Source of the DNA: Coriobacteriia bacterium
GTDB taxonomy: Bacteria > Actinomycetota > Coriobacteriia > Anaerosomatales > Anaerosomataceae
Length of the DNA: 63,475 nt
Direction: 5' to 3'
NCBI GenBank assembly: GCA_016938395.1
Contig: JAFGUS010000119.1
Location: forward strand, 1-63,475
How positions within the stretch are numbered: the first letter of the stretch is position 1; every line of letters begins with the position of its first letter. Positions 38,125-46,923 of this stretch are shown in pieces. Both the position numbers and the translations under genes were made by a program. Below the pieces are notes generated by a model. That model did not search any database, was not told the origin of the DNA, and saw nothing but the letters and a program-made list of their open reading frames with translations.

Positions 38125-38685
38125 CTACGCGCGTACCGACACGCGGGAGACGATGACGCTGGCCAGGGAGCCGGTCGCCACACCGAGGATGAGTGCGGCG
38201 AGCACCGAGGGAGGTGCAAGAACGAGGACCGAGGACGAGCCGAGGAGGACCGCCGCCGTGGCGAACTGCGCCCCAACGTGCGCAGCCGAGCCCGCAGCCG
38301 ACAGACCGACTGCGGACAGGCCACCGGTGCCGCGGTGGAGGAGCGCCATCACCGCGAGCGAGACGGCGGCGGCGATCGCCGCCATGACGAACACGGGACT
38401 GGTGAGCGTGCCGGTGGCGAGACCCACGATGATAAGGCGTCCCCCGCTCACCACCGCGGCCATGCGCACGTCCGCGAGCAGCAGCGCCGCGACGATGGCG
38501 ACATTCGAGAGCCCGAGCTTGAGCCACGGCACCACGGCCAGTGGCGGAATCGAGGCCTCGGCGAGTGCGAGAGCACACGCCGCGAGCAGCAGCGATGCTG
38601 CGAAGGCGACCCGCCGTGATGGCGACCGGGTCAGGCCCGTCACGAGCGGTGAGGGCTCAGCGTACGCGCGCGTCGAGACCGTCAC
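38125..38685 (-). CDS. Gx transporter / 'heptaprenyl diphosphate synthase component I' family protein
   Basis: 186 residues, about five transmembrane helices (VAFAASLLLAACALALAEASIP, VVPWLKLGLSNVAIVAALLLADV). The motif PWLKLGLSN is typical of PF07456. Its label as a prenyl-synthase component comes from a Bacillus gene pair; members beside Rnf and NusG_II genes are now viewed as membrane transporters or energy-coupled proteins. The GTG at 38685 has GGAGGGGG five bases upstream, inside the NusG_II gene, giving a 29-base overlap. Confidence 0.8.
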   Translation of the reverse strand: MTVSTRAYAEPSPLVTGLTRSPSRRVAFAASLLLAACALALAEASIPPLAVVPWLKLGLSNVAIVAALLLADVRMAAVVSGGRLIIVGLATGTLTSPVFVMAAIAAAVSLAVMALLHRGTGGLSAVGLSAAGSAAHVGAQFATAAVLLGSSSVLVLAPPSVLAALILGVATGSLASVIVSRVSVRA

Positions 38686-39019
38686 GGCCGCCCCCTCCGA
38701 TTCTCACCGTCACGCCGTTGGGCACGCACGCGATCACCCCACCGGGTGCCGAGACGGCACCGGTGAGCTCGCATATCCGGTCTGGACACACAGCGTCGAC
38801 CACGCGAACCGCGCCATCGGCGACGCGCACCCGTACGTTGCCGAGAGTCCCCTCGACGTCGTATACCCCGTCATGCGAGAGCGGGACGGTCGTGACCCCC
38901 ATCGGGCCGGTGATCGTCACCGTATCGGCCGAACGCCCTGCGCCGCTCGCCACGATCGGCCACGAGACGAGTGCGACCACGGCGATGACGGCGATCACGA
39001 TACGGTCGGCCCGAGTCAC
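38657..39019 (-). CDS. NusG domain II-like membrane-anchored protein
   Basis: 120 residues: one N-terminal transmembrane segment (about 7-25, IVIAVIAVVALVSWPIVAS) and an extracytoplasmic NusG_II-type beta domain with CPDRICELTG and GGVIACVPNGVTVRI, the PF07009 signature including paired cysteines. Not the transcription factor NusG. It lies between rnfB and the Gx gene, a recurring Rnf-associated trio; its role is unknown, possibly an Rnf accessory or FMN-related factor. Confidence 0.82.
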   Translation of the reverse strand: MTRADRIVIAVIAVVALVSWPIVASGAGRSADTVTITGPMGVTTVPLSHDGVYDVEGTLGNVRVRVADGAVRVVDAVCPDRICELTGAVSAPGGVIACVPNGVTVRIGGGGRDGLDARVR

Positions 39020-39022
39020 GAC

Positions 39023-39910
39023 TCACGCTCCCGCGGCAGCCTCGGCACCGGGAGCCGCATCGGGACCGAGCCCGTCACACGCGACCGCATCGATGCCCAC
39101 TCTGTGGCCGTAGTAGTCGATGCACTTCTGCGGGCAGACCTCCACGCACGTGCCACAGCCGGTGCACTTCTCGTAGTCCACGATCGCGATCATGTCGATC
39201 ACGTGGATAGCATCATGCGGGCACTCCCGCTCGCACTTCTTGCACGCGATACAGCAGGCCGTGCAGTTGGCCCGACGCGCCTTGACCTTGTCCTTCGCGC
39301 CGCACCGCACGACGATCGGAGCGGCCTCGGGCACCATCTCGAGCAATGAGAGCTGTCCCCGGGGACACTCCCGGACACAGATCCCGCATCCCGTGCATTT
39401 CGCCGGATCGATGACCGGCAGACCGCGCTCGTCCATGTGTATCGCATCGAACGGGCACGCCCTCACGCAATCGCCCAGACCGATGCATCCCCACTGGCAG
39501 CCGAGCGGACCACCCGCGAGGCGGCTGGCCGCGGCACACGAGGGCACACCGGCATACTCGTAAACGCGGAGGGCCTTGTCGCCGCCTCCACAGTGCCGCG
39601 CGCTGATCACCGGCTCGAAGGAGCATGCCGCCGCCCCCATGATGCCCGCGATCTCATCGGCGACCGTCTGCCCTCCGGCGACGCACGCGGTGGTCTCGAT
39701 CTCTCCGGCAACGATCTTCTCCGCCGCGGCGAAACACGAGGGGTTCCCACACGCGCCACAGTTGGAGCCCGGCAGCACGTCGAGCACGGCCTCCACCCTC
39801 GCGTCCACCTCGACGTGGAAGCGCTTCGCGGCCGTCGAAAGGATCGCCGATGTGACGAGTCCGATGACGCTCAGGGCCAGGATCGCCTTACCTATGAGGA
39901 CCAGGTCCAC
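39023..39910 (-). CDS. rnfB: Rnf complex subunit B (Fe-S electron input)
   Basis: 295 residues: an N-terminal anchor (LIGKAILALSVIGLVTSAIL), the RnfB 4Fe-4S domain (CGACGNPSCFAAA) and several ferredoxin-type clusters (CQWGCIGLGDCVRACPF, CTGCGICVRECPRG, CTACCIACKKCERECPH, CTGCGTCVEVCPQ). It accepts electrons from ferredoxin. The short Ala-rich tail varies. It is last of rnfCDGEAB. Confidence 0.96.
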   Translation of the reverse strand: MDLVLIGKAILALSVIGLVTSAILSTAAKRFHVEVDARVEAVLDVLPGSNCGACGNPSCFAAAEKIVAGEIETTACVAGGQTVADEIAGIMGAAACSFEPVISARHCGGGDKALRVYEYAGVPSCAAASRLAGGPLGCQWGCIGLGDCVRACPFDAIHMDERGLPVIDPAKCTGCGICVRECPRGQLSLLEMVPEAAPIVVRCGAKDKVKARRANCTACCIACKKCERECPHDAIHVIDMIAIVDYEKCTGCGTCVEVCPQKCIDYYGHRVGIDAVACDGLGPDAAPGAEAAAGA

Positions 39911-39919
39911 ACCATCACC

Positions 39920-40546
39920 TCACAGTCCGAACCAGCCGGACAAGCCGACGTACGCGAGCGAGAGCAGCCCCGCGGTTATGAACGCGATCGGGCTCCCCTT
40001 GAACAGACGCGGGACCGGCGAGAGCTCCAGGCGTTCCCTGAGAGCGGCGAACGTGACGAGCGCGAACCCGAACCCGATCGACACACCGAGCGTGTAGATG
40101 AGCGCCTGTCCCAGACTGAGTGAAGCGCCGATCGGGATGTTGAGCTTGAAGAAGCCCGGCTTCGCCGCCTCGGTGGCCGTGGCGAGCACCGCGCAGTTGG
40201 TGGTGATCAGCGGCAGGAAGATGCCCATCGCGCGGTAGAGCACGGGACTCGCCTTTCGCAGATACATCTCCACGAACTGGACGAGGGAGGCGATGATGAG
40301 GATGAACGCCGGAATGTAGAGGAAGTCACCCACGCCAAGCGGCTCGAGGACGAACTCCCACACGGTCCACGTGGCCGTCGAAGCCATCATCATCACGAAC
40401 ACGACGGCCAGGCTCATGCCGAGCGACGTCTCCATGTTGCCCGACACCCCGAAGAACGGGCAGAGGCCGATGAATCGCGTCAAGAGGATGTTGTTGATGA
40501 GCGCGCCGCCGATGAACAGCAGCGCGAACTGGGTCACCGTCGACAT
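39920..40546 (-). CDS. rnfA: Rnf complex subunit A
   Basis: 208 residues with six transmembrane helices. INNILLTRFIGLCPFFGVSGNMETSLGMS and LITTNCAVLA are the RnfA/NqrE signatures, including the Cys residues that hold the membrane 2Fe-2S cluster with RnfE. ATG 40546 overlaps the rnfE end by 13 bases. Confidence 0.96.
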   Translation of the reverse strand: MSTVTQFALLFIGGALINNILLTRFIGLCPFFGVSGNMETSLGMSLAVVFVMMMASTATWTVWEFVLEPLGVGDFLYIPAFILIIASLVQFVEMYLRKASPVLYRAMGIFLPLITTNCAVLATATEAAKPGFFKLNIPIGASLSLGQALIYTLGVSIGFGFALVTFAALRERLELSPVPRLFKGSPIAFITAGLLSLAYVGLSGWFGL

Positions 40547-41172
40547 GCCCGCGCCTCCGCTCTCGCCGCTGACCGTTCGTTGAGCCACCGCGAACCCGCG
40601 ATCATGAAGCCGAACACCAGGAACGCGCCCGGGAAGAGCAGCAGAATGCTCGGCGGCGCATAGCCGGACGGCAGGCTCACGAGCGTCGTCTCGAACCACA
40701 TGAGCTTGCCGGTGCCGAACAGTTCGCGAATCGTTGCGAGTATGACCATCACCAGCCAGTAACCGATGCCCATCCCGAGCCCGTCTGCGGCCGACAACAG
40801 CAGCTTGTTGTGGTACGCGAACGCCTCGGCCCGGCCGAGGATCATGCAGTTCACCACGATAAGCGGGATCCAGATGCCGAGCACCTGATAGATGCCGGGC
40901 ACGAACGCCTTCATCACGAGGTCGACGATCGTCACGAACGAGGCGATGACCACGATGAACACGGGGATACGCACCTCGTTGGGAATGAGCTTCCGGAACA
41001 ACGAGACGAGCACGCTACTCATGGTTGCCACGAACGTGACGGCGATACCCATGAACACGGCGTTCTGCAGTTGCGTGGAGACGGCGAGCACGGCGCACAG
41101 ACCGATCATCAACACCGTGAGGGGGTTCTCTATCCCCACACCCTGGCGGAACGCCTTGACGAGGTCTTTCAC
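40534..41172 (-). CDS. rnfE: Rnf complex subunit E
   Basis: 212 residues, six helices, paralogous to RnfA: ENPLTVLMIGLCAVLAVSTQLQNAV and LIVVNCMILGRAEAFA. GTG 41172 overlaps the rnfG stop (GTGA). It pairs with RnfA to form the ion-translocating core. Confidence 0.95.
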   Translation of the reverse strand: MKDLVKAFRQGVGIENPLTVLMIGLCAVLAVSTQLQNAVFMGIAVTFVATMSSVLVSLFRKLIPNEVRIPVFIVVIASFVTIVDLVMKAFVPGIYQVLGIWIPLIVVNCMILGRAEAFAYHNKLLLSAADGLGMGIGYWLVMVILATIRELFGTGKLMWFETTLVSLPSGYAPPSILLLFPGAFLVFGFMIAGSRWLNERSAARAEARACRR

Positions 41173-41756
41173 TGCGCTCCCCCCTCTCCGTTGGCGAGAA
41201 CCGCCGAGTAGATGCGACCTGCTGCGGCAACCCCATTCTTGATGCCGGACGAGGAGCGCGTCACGCCGCTGATCGAGTCGAGCCCGCGAACGTCGGCGTC
41301 GGTGAACCCGCCGGGCAGCGTGGAGAACTGCTCCATGAACCACGCGTCGGTCATCACCTTGGTGCCGAGTCCCGGTGTCTCGTTCATGGTGAGGATGCTG
41401 ACACCCGTGACCAAACCGGATCCATCCAAACCTATAACCAGCTGCATAGGACCACCGTATCCGCGTGACGAGAGCTTGATCGCCCAGCCCGAGGCCACAC
41501 CCTGCTCGGTGGCACGGTAGATCGCGGCGAGGTCGGCCGGATCCGCGACGGCGGTCGCCTGCTCGAGCGTCGTCGCGTCCTTGAGCAACTCGAACCCGTC
41601 AGCATCGGGCTGCACGGCCTTGAGCGAGCGCTCCTCGGCGAGACGGTCCTGCTCGGCGATCCGCGGCGCGGCGACCTCATAGGTGAGCGTGAGTCCCGTG
41701 GCCGCGACGACGCACGTGACAAGCACTGCGGCGATGAGCTTCAAGGAATCACCCAC
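41169..41756 (-). CDS. rnfG: Rnf complex subunit G (covalent FMN)
   Basis: 195 residues: one anchor (LIAAVLVTCVVAATGLTL) and an FMN-binding domain. The flavinylation site corresponds to SGVTRSSSG, close to the SGAT/SS consensus with the acceptor Thr. NETPGLGTKV is also conserved. Covalent FMN needs the ApbE transferase, which is not in this window. It overlaps rnfD by 8 bases. Confidence 0.94.
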   Translation of the reverse strand: MGDSLKLIAAVLVTCVVAATGLTLTYEVAAPRIAEQDRLAEERSLKAVQPDADGFELLKDATTLEQATAVADPADLAAIYRATEQGVASGWAIKLSSRGYGGPMQLVIGLDGSGLVTGVSILTMNETPGLGTKVMTDAWFMEQFSTLPGGFTDADVRGLDSISGVTRSSSGIKNGVAAAGRIYSAVLANGEGGAQ

Positions 41757-42747
41757 GGCTCTTCACCCACCCGAACGTCCGGGGACGGGTCAGCCGGTCG
41801 ATGAGCGGCGCGAGCCCGTTCATGAACAGGATCGCGAACGTCGTCGACTCGGGCATGGCGCCGACGAAGCGCCCGACCGCGTTGAACAGCCCGCACCCGA
41901 CGCCGTACACGAGACGGCCGGTCTTGGACATCGGCGACGAGACGTAGTCGGTGGCCATGTAAAACGCGCCGAGCATCACACCGCCGGCGAGTATGTGGAA
42001 GACCGGGTCGGAGCCGAACGCGAGCGAGATCAGGAACATCGTCCCGATGTACCCGGCGGGTATGCGCCAGTCGATGATGCCGCGGATGATAAGCAGCAGC
42101 CCGCCTGCGATCAGCAGCGCCGCCGAGATCTCACCGAGCGAGCCCTCGAGATTCCTCCAGAGCAGTGGCTGATACTGAGCGGCGAGATCGAAACCGTATG
42201 CGCCGTCGGCCAGCCGGTCGGCGGAAGCGGCCATCAGCCGCGTAGCACCGGACACGGCATCGAGCCCCTCGGCGGTGAGGTCGGGCAACGCGCGGAACCA
42301 GCCCCTGTTGGGAGCTGCCGCGAACACGCCCGCCCACGAGACAGCCACGAACGCGCGGCCTACCAGCGCCGGGTTGAAGAGGTTTCTGCCCAGACCGCCG
42401 AAGAGCTGCTTGGCGAGTCCGATCGCCACAAGAGCAGCCGCGGCGGCTACCCACCAGGGCGTGCGCGGCGGCAGGCTCATGGCGAGCAGCATGCCCGTGA
42501 CGAGCGCACTGCCGTCGGTGAGTGTCTGCTTCTTCCGGGCGATGAGGTTCCAGAGATACTCGGTTGCGAGCGATACGCCGATGCACACGATAAGGAGCTG
42601 CGCCGCGACCCATCCCATGTTGATGATCGCCCAGATGGCCGATGGCGCGAGCGCCGCAACGACCCAGAGCATGATGCCGGTGCACGTGTCCTTGCCGACG
42701 ATGTGCGGGGACGGGCCGACCACGCGACGTTCGATGAGATCGGCCAT
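41749..42747 (-). CDS. rnfD: Rnf complex subunit D (covalent FMN)
   Basis: 332 residues, about nine helices. SGATRL, in VSGATRLMAAS, is the covalent-FMN motif of the NqrB/RnfD family; LGRNLFNPALVGRAFV and YMATDYVSSPMSKTGRLVYG are hallmarks. ATG 42747 shares its A with the rnfC stop (TGATG). Confidence 0.95.
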   Translation of the reverse strand: MADLIERRVVGPSPHIVGKDTCTGIMLWVVAALAPSAIWAIINMGWVAAQLLIVCIGVSLATEYLWNLIARKKQTLTDGSALVTGMLLAMSLPPRTPWWVAAAAALVAIGLAKQLFGGLGRNLFNPALVGRAFVAVSWAGVFAAAPNRGWFRALPDLTAEGLDAVSGATRLMAASADRLADGAYGFDLAAQYQPLLWRNLEGSLGEISAALLIAGGLLLIIRGIIDWRIPAGYIGTMFLISLAFGSDPVFHILAGGVMLGAFYMATDYVSSPMSKTGRLVYGVGCGLFNAVGRFVGAMPESTTFAILFMNGLAPLIDRLTRPRTFGWVKSRG

Positions 42748-44063
42748 CAGCTCCCTCCCTTCGCCATCGCGGCGGCCTTGGCCAGTCTGATCAGCTGCAG
42801 CAGCGGCCGTCGGGTCGGACACACATACGAGCACACACCGCACTCGATGCAGTCCGTAGCCTTACGACCCGACGCGGCGTCCCATTGCCGGACGTACGCG
42901 TAGTCGGCGATGGCGAACGGCTCAAGGCCCATCGGGCACCCTTCGACGCAGCGCGCGCACCGGATACACGGCTGGTCATCGGAGATGGCGGGAGCGGCGA
43001 CACCGGCCGGAAGTGCCACGATTCCGGAGGTGCCCTTGGTGACGGGCACGTCGAGTGATGCGAGCGCCTGACCGGTCATGGGGCCACCCGCGATCACCCG
43101 CTCCACGTCGTCGGCAAGGCCGCCGGCGGCTTCGATCAAGTCGCTCACCAGCGTTCCGAAGAGCACGCGGTAGTTGCCGGGCTTGGCGACCGCGCCCGTC
43201 ACGGTGACGACTCGGTCGGTGAGCGGCTTGGCGAGTTCGAGCGCGTCCGCGATGGCCGCAGCAGTGGCGACGTTGTGGACGAGCGCCCCCGTGGCTGCGG
43301 GAAGCTTGCCGTGCGGAACCTCGGCCTTGAGAAGCGCGTAGATGAGCTGCTTCTCCGCGCCCTGCGGATATCGGGTCGGCAGCACGGCGATCTCGATGCC
43401 GTCACCTGCCACCGCACGCATCGCCTCGGCGGCGTCCGGCTTGTTCGACTCCACCGCGATGATCACCCGTTCGGCCCCCACGATGCGCGCGATGTGGCGC
43501 GCTCCTGCCACCACACGGTCCGGGGACTCGAGCATCAGGCGGTGGTCGCAGGTCAGGTACGGCTCACACTCGCAGCCGTTGAGGATCACCGTGCGCACCG
43601 GCATGTCCTTCGGCGGCATGAGTTTCACCACACTCGGGAAGGTCGCACCGCCGAGTCCGACGATGCCTGCGGCACGGACACGCGCGTGATCGTCGGACGC
43701 GTCAGGCAGCCGCACGTAGCGGCTGAACTCCTGCTGCTCATCGGGTTCGATAACGACCGCGGCCGCCATCGTTCCACCGGTGGTGAGCGTCCGCGTGATC
43801 TCGACCACGGTGCCGGCCACCGGGCTGTGGATGGGAGCACTCACCATGGCGTCGACCGAGCCGATAAGCTGACCGCGCTCGACGCGATCCCCCGGCTCCA
43901 CGACCGGGGTGCACGGTGCGCCCAGATGCTGGCTCATGGGGACGACGAGCCGCCCGGGCACGGGCGCCCACACCACGGCCGATCCGGCGGTCGCCTCCTT
44001 GTGCTCAGGCGGGTGCACGCCACCCCTGAACACGCGTCTTGCCACGAGCACCCCTCCCGCCAT
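42747..44063 (-). CDS. rnfC: Rnf complex subunit C (NADH dehydrogenase side)
   Basis: 438 residues: an N-terminal barrel-sandwich part (GGVHPPEHKEATAG, SPVAGTVVEI), the FMN/NADH-binding Complex1_51K-like core (VILNGCECEPYLTCDHRLM) and two 4Fe-4S clusters (CIRCARCVEGCPMG, CIECGVCSYVCPTRRP). It is the NAD-reducing arm. First gene of the Rnf operon, 73 bases after ndk, with a hairpin between. Confidence 0.96.
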   Translation of the reverse strand: MAGGVLVARRVFRGGVHPPEHKEATAGSAVVWAPVPGRLVVPMSQHLGAPCTPVVEPGDRVERGQLIGSVDAMVSAPIHSPVAGTVVEITRTLTTGGTMAAAVVIEPDEQQEFSRYVRLPDASDDHARVRAAGIVGLGGATFPSVVKLMPPKDMPVRTVILNGCECEPYLTCDHRLMLESPDRVVAGARHIARIVGAERVIIAVESNKPDAAEAMRAVAGDGIEIAVLPTRYPQGAEKQLIYALLKAEVPHGKLPAATGALVHNVATAAAIADALELAKPLTDRVVTVTGAVAKPGNYRVLFGTLVSDLIEAAGGLADDVERVIAGGPMTGQALASLDVPVTKGTSGIVALPAGVAAPAISDDQPCIRCARCVEGCPMGLEPFAIADYAYVRQWDAASGRKATDCIECGVCSYVCPTRRPLLQLIRLAKAAAMAKGGS

Positions 44064-44098
44064 CCGCCCACCTGTCGGAGTCGTTCACGTACCGGTTC

Positions 44099-44120
44099 GC
44101 GTGCGGGCGGACCCGCACGC
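44099..44120 (-). terminator. hairpin between ndk and rnfC
   Basis: GCGTGCGGG, 4-base loop, CCCGCACGC: a perfect 9-bp stem just past the ndk stop. No T-tract, so terminator or processing site. Confidence 0.5.
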
Positions 44121-44136
44121 GGATGAGAAGGCGCCC

Positions 44137-44538
44137 TTACGAGAAGAAGATCGCGATCTCGCGCTCGGCGCTCTCGGGAGAGTCCGATCCGTGGATGATG
44201 TTCGCGTCAAGCGTCAGTCCGAAGTCACCACGGATGGTCCCGGGGGCAGCCGCCGCCGGGTCGGTGACACCCATGAGTTTGCGGACGATCGCCACCGCAC
44301 CCTCGCCGGAGAGAACCATCTTGACCACGGGACCGGAGGTGATGTACGCCACGAGACCCGGGTAGAAGGGCTTGCCTTCATGCTCGGCGTAGTTGGCGGC
44401 GGCCTGATCAGGCGTGACCACACCGAGTTCGAGCCGCTCGATCGTGAGGCCCACGTCTTCGAGGCGCGCCACGATACGACCCACGAGCCCGCGGGCGACG
44501 GCGTCGGGCTTGATCATGCAGAACGTCTGCTGGCTCAC
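44137..44538 (-). CDS. ndk: nucleoside diphosphate kinase
   Basis: 133 residues of a standard NDK: QQTFCMIKPDAVARGLVG, and the active-site His in NIIHGSDSPESAEREI. It balances NTP pools. GTG start with AAGGAG five bases upstream. An extended -10 lies about 40 bases before it. Confidence 0.97.
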   Translation of the reverse strand: MSQQTFCMIKPDAVARGLVGRIVARLEDVGLTIERLELGVVTPDQAAANYAEHEGKPFYPGLVAYITSGPVVKMVLSGEGAVAIVRKLMGVTDPAAAAPGTIRGDFGLTLDANIIHGSDSPESAEREIAIFFS

Positions 44539-44577
44539 ACATGCTCCTTAGTCGCTGACAACGCACTGGTTTCGTGC

Positions 44578-44586
44578 CATATAGCA
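44578..44586 (-). promoter_or_regulatory. ndk promoter, extended -10
   Basis: Minus-strand TGCTATATG: TGC extension with TATATG (four of six). About 40 bases upstream of the ndk GTG. Confidence 0.5.
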
Positions 44587-44639
44587 GCACCGCGCCGATT
44601 CGCGCAACCCGCACTCCGCGACACCGCGCGGCCCGTCGG

Positions 44640-45920
44640 TCACATGCCCCCGTCGAGCGAGTTGAACGAGTTGGTGACACCGTTCACCTTCCACCCGACG
44701 CCCTCGCGCGCGAGCGATACCTCGTACGCGACGGTGCCGCCCTGCTCGAGAACCATCGCAAGGTCCACCTTCGAGGTCCGTGCGGAACGGACGACGCCCA
44801 CGATCTCGTAGGAGGTCCACGTGGGCGGAAGTGTCGACATCGCCTTGTCCACGTCAGGCGCCGGCACTGCCACCCAGTACGCATCGACCGCTTCGCCGGC
44901 GCCGTACGCCTCGATCATGCCGTTCACGGTCATCTGCTGCGTCGGATACCCGAGGCCGAACAGATAGCCCGCAACCACGATCCCGGCGACGACGACCGCG
45001 ACGGCAGCCCACACGACAACGGTCAACCAGACCGGCCGCTCGGCGTGCGTCTCCCGACGCTCCCGCAACCGAGTCTCGAGATCGGCGCTGCGCATCTCCG
45101 CCTCGGTGATGGTGAAGAAGGTCGAGTCGTCCTCGTCGTCCGGAACGAGCATCGGCCCGGTGACACCGGAGCCCGCCGGAACGGGCGCCATCCCGCCGGT
45201 CTCCCAGCCCTCGATGCGCTCGCGCTCAGGAACCTTCGCACGACTCGCCCGGTACGCGGCTTCGAGCGCGCCTTTGAGCTCGAACTCGAGCTCGTCGCGC
45301 GCGCGTTCGAACGACGCGACCGCAAGGTCGTGCATGTCGAGCGCCGCGTACGCCATGCCGAGATTGGCCGCCGCCCGCCCACGGCCCTTGTAGCCGTCGA
45401 TCTCGACCGCCGCCCGGTAGGCGCCCACGGCGTCCTCGGGCCGGCCCATCTTCATGAAGCACAGGCCGAGGTTGTTGAGCGCCTTGCCCGGATCGGGATT
45501 GGCAGCCTCCAGCGCGGCCCTCCGGTACGACTCGGCGGCGTCCTCGATGCGACCCATCTCGTAGAACGCGCCGGCGGCACCCTGCAGCGCCTTGTAGCGA
45601 CCTTCGTAGCCCGGATCGGCTGCAGCCGCCTCGAACGACCGAGCAGCCTCGTCGAACACGCCGAGTGACGCCTTCGCCGTACCGTAGTTGCACGCGACCG
45701 CGGCTGAGTCGCCGTAGAGCGGATCCTGCAGCGCGCGCTCGTACACCGCGCAGGCGTCATCCAGTCGCTTGAGCTTCATTAGGGCGTTGCCCGCGCGGTG
45801 GAACGCGTATCCGCTTCCTTCGTTCTTGCCGCCGGTGGCGGCAAGGTACTCCCTCGCCGCGGTCGTCCAGTCCCCCGCAGCATACGCGGCGTCAGCCGAC
45901 GCCAGTCGCGACTCGTCCAA
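44640..45920 (-). CDS. membrane-anchored TPR protein
   Basis: 426 residues. Residues 1-230 hold about six TPR units (for example KALNNLGLCFMKMGRPEDAVGAYRAAVEI as landmark, and AAANLGMAYAALDMHDLAVASFERA). An acidic linker, then one transmembrane helix (WLTVVVWAAVAVVVAGIVVAG), then a short extracytoplasmic C-terminal domain of about 110 residues (QMTVNGMIEAYGAGEAVDAYW, ending VNGVTNSFNSLDGG) resembling DUF4878-type NTF2-like modules. The start is TTG 45920, six bases after GGGAGG; no ATG or GTG fits. It follows the cyclophilin gene by 13 bases. A scaffold role is likely; the client is unknown. Confidence 0.75.
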   Translation of the reverse strand: MDESRLASADAAYAAGDWTTAAREYLAATGGKNEGSGYAFHRAGNALMKLKRLDDACAVYERALQDPLYGDSAAVACNYGTAKASLGVFDEAARSFEAAAADPGYEGRYKALQGAAGAFYEMGRIEDAAESYRRAALEAANPDPGKALNNLGLCFMKMGRPEDAVGAYRAAVEIDGYKGRGRAAANLGMAYAALDMHDLAVASFERARDELEFELKGALEAAYRASRAKVPERERIEGWETGGMAPVPAGSGVTGPMLVPDDEDDSTFFTITEAEMRSADLETRLRERRETHAERPVWLTVVVWAAVAVVVAGIVVAGYLFGLGYPTQQMTVNGMIEAYGAGEAVDAYWVAVPAPDVDKAMSTLPPTWTSYEIVGVVRSARTSKVDLAMVLEQGGTVAYEVSLAREGVGWKVNGVTNSFNSLDGGM

Positions 45921-45933
45921 GGGGTGCCTCCCG

Positions 45934-46647
45934 TTACCGCCGGATGGTGAGCGACACGATCTCGTCGCCGACCTCAAGCGCATCGACGACATCCATGCCC
46001 TCCACGACACGCCCGAACACCGTGTACTGTCCGTCAAGGCGCGGCTGCGGCTCGAGGCAGATGTAGAACTGCGAGCCTGCCGAATCGACCGCCTGCGAGC
46101 GTGCCATCGCCAGCGTGCCACGCTCGTGCAAGCGGCTGTTGAACTCGGCCTTCTGGGTCCAGCCGGGTCCGCCGGTACCGATCATGGGCTCGCCCGAGCG
46201 ATAGTCGCCCTGCGCCTGGCGCGCAACGATATCGCGCACCGCGTCGGAGGAGAGGTCGCGTGTCTGGGGATCGCCGCCCTGCACGACGAACGACGGCACG
46301 ATGCGGTGGAACTTGATGCCGTTGTAGAAACCGGCGTCGGCGAGTTCGATGAAGCTTGCGACCGTGTTGGGTGCGTCCCCGGCGTAGAACTCGACGACGA
46401 TGTCACCCTTCGGGGTCGTGATGATGGCGGTCTCGGTGCCGCTGACCTGAACGTCCGATACGTGCATGGCAGCCTCCTGCGGTGTTGGTGGCGTCTGAGT
46501 GACCTGCCCCGACGACAGCGGGGCGTCGCCGTGCATCTGGTCGGGCTCGGTGGATGTACCGGTTCCGGCCGAGCAGCCCGCCACGAGCAGCCCGAGCACG
46601 CAGGTGAGGGTCAGTATCGTGAGCGCGCGTGTCGTGACCGACGTCAT
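45934..46647 (-). CDS. peptidyl-prolyl cis-trans isomerase (cyclophilin), lipoprotein
   Basis: 237 residues. A signal peptide with lipobox LLVAGC, then a Ser/Thr/Pro linker and a cyclophilin domain (about 75-237): GDIVVEFYAGDAPNTVASFIELA, FHRIVPSFVVQGGDP, GSQFYICLEPQPRLDGQYTVFGRV. It would assist folding outside the membrane. The ATG 46647 has AAGGGA upstream. It leads a two-gene unit with the TPR protein. Confidence 0.92.
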   Translation of the reverse strand: MTSVTTRALTILTLTCVLGLLVAGCSAGTGTSTEPDQMHGDAPLSSGQVTQTPPTPQEAAMHVSDVQVSGTETAIITTPKGDIVVEFYAGDAPNTVASFIELADAGFYNGIKFHRIVPSFVVQGGDPQTRDLSSDAVRDIVARQAQGDYRSGEPMIGTGGPGWTQKAEFNSRLHERGTLAMARSQAVDSAGSQFYICLEPQPRLDGQYTVFGRVVEGMDVVDALEVGDEIVSLTIRR

Positions 46648-46705
46648 GGTTCCCTTTCGATTCCGGGGCTGCGCGGGCCTTCGGGCCCGGCGACGGGACC
46701 GCACC

Positions 46706-46734
46706 ATTCTAGCAGGGCGGCCCCCGCTCGTCAG
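46706..46734 (-). promoter_or_regulatory. cyclophilin gene promoter
   Basis: Minus-strand CTGACG (46734-46729, four of six), a 17-base spacer ending TGC, and TAGAAT (46711-46706, five of six). About 59 bases upstream of the ATG. Confidence 0.65.
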
Positions 46735-46769
46735 CGCACGATAGCCTCGCCAGAACGCCCCCCACCATG

Positions 46770-46778
46770 TGCTATCGT
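46770..46778 (+). promoter_or_regulatory. EF-G2 gene promoter, extended -10
   Basis: TGCTATCGT in the 276-base divergent gap; TATCGT is four of six with TGC extension. It would give a leader of about 140 bases. The rest of this gap shows the divergent cyclophilin promoter and no other feature. Confidence 0.5.
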
Positions 46779-46923
46779 GTGCATCACGCCGTCACCCGCC
46801 TCGGCGGGTCGGCGCACCGCGTGAACCGGGTCTTCGAGTCTGACCGCCGCATCGCATTCCGCGCACATGCTCGGCTCGCGACCCGCCAACAGTCGTCCGG
46901 TGTTTCGCGAGGAGGCGATGCTC

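Noticed and set aside
41683..42903. 406-codon plus-strand frame over rnfD and rnfG
   Set aside because: Antisense shadow of two membrane proteins; no start signal or family.
46918..46920. ATG 46918 as start of the EF-G2 gene
   Set aside because: It lies only two bases from AGGAGG; the ATG at 46924 has proper spacing.
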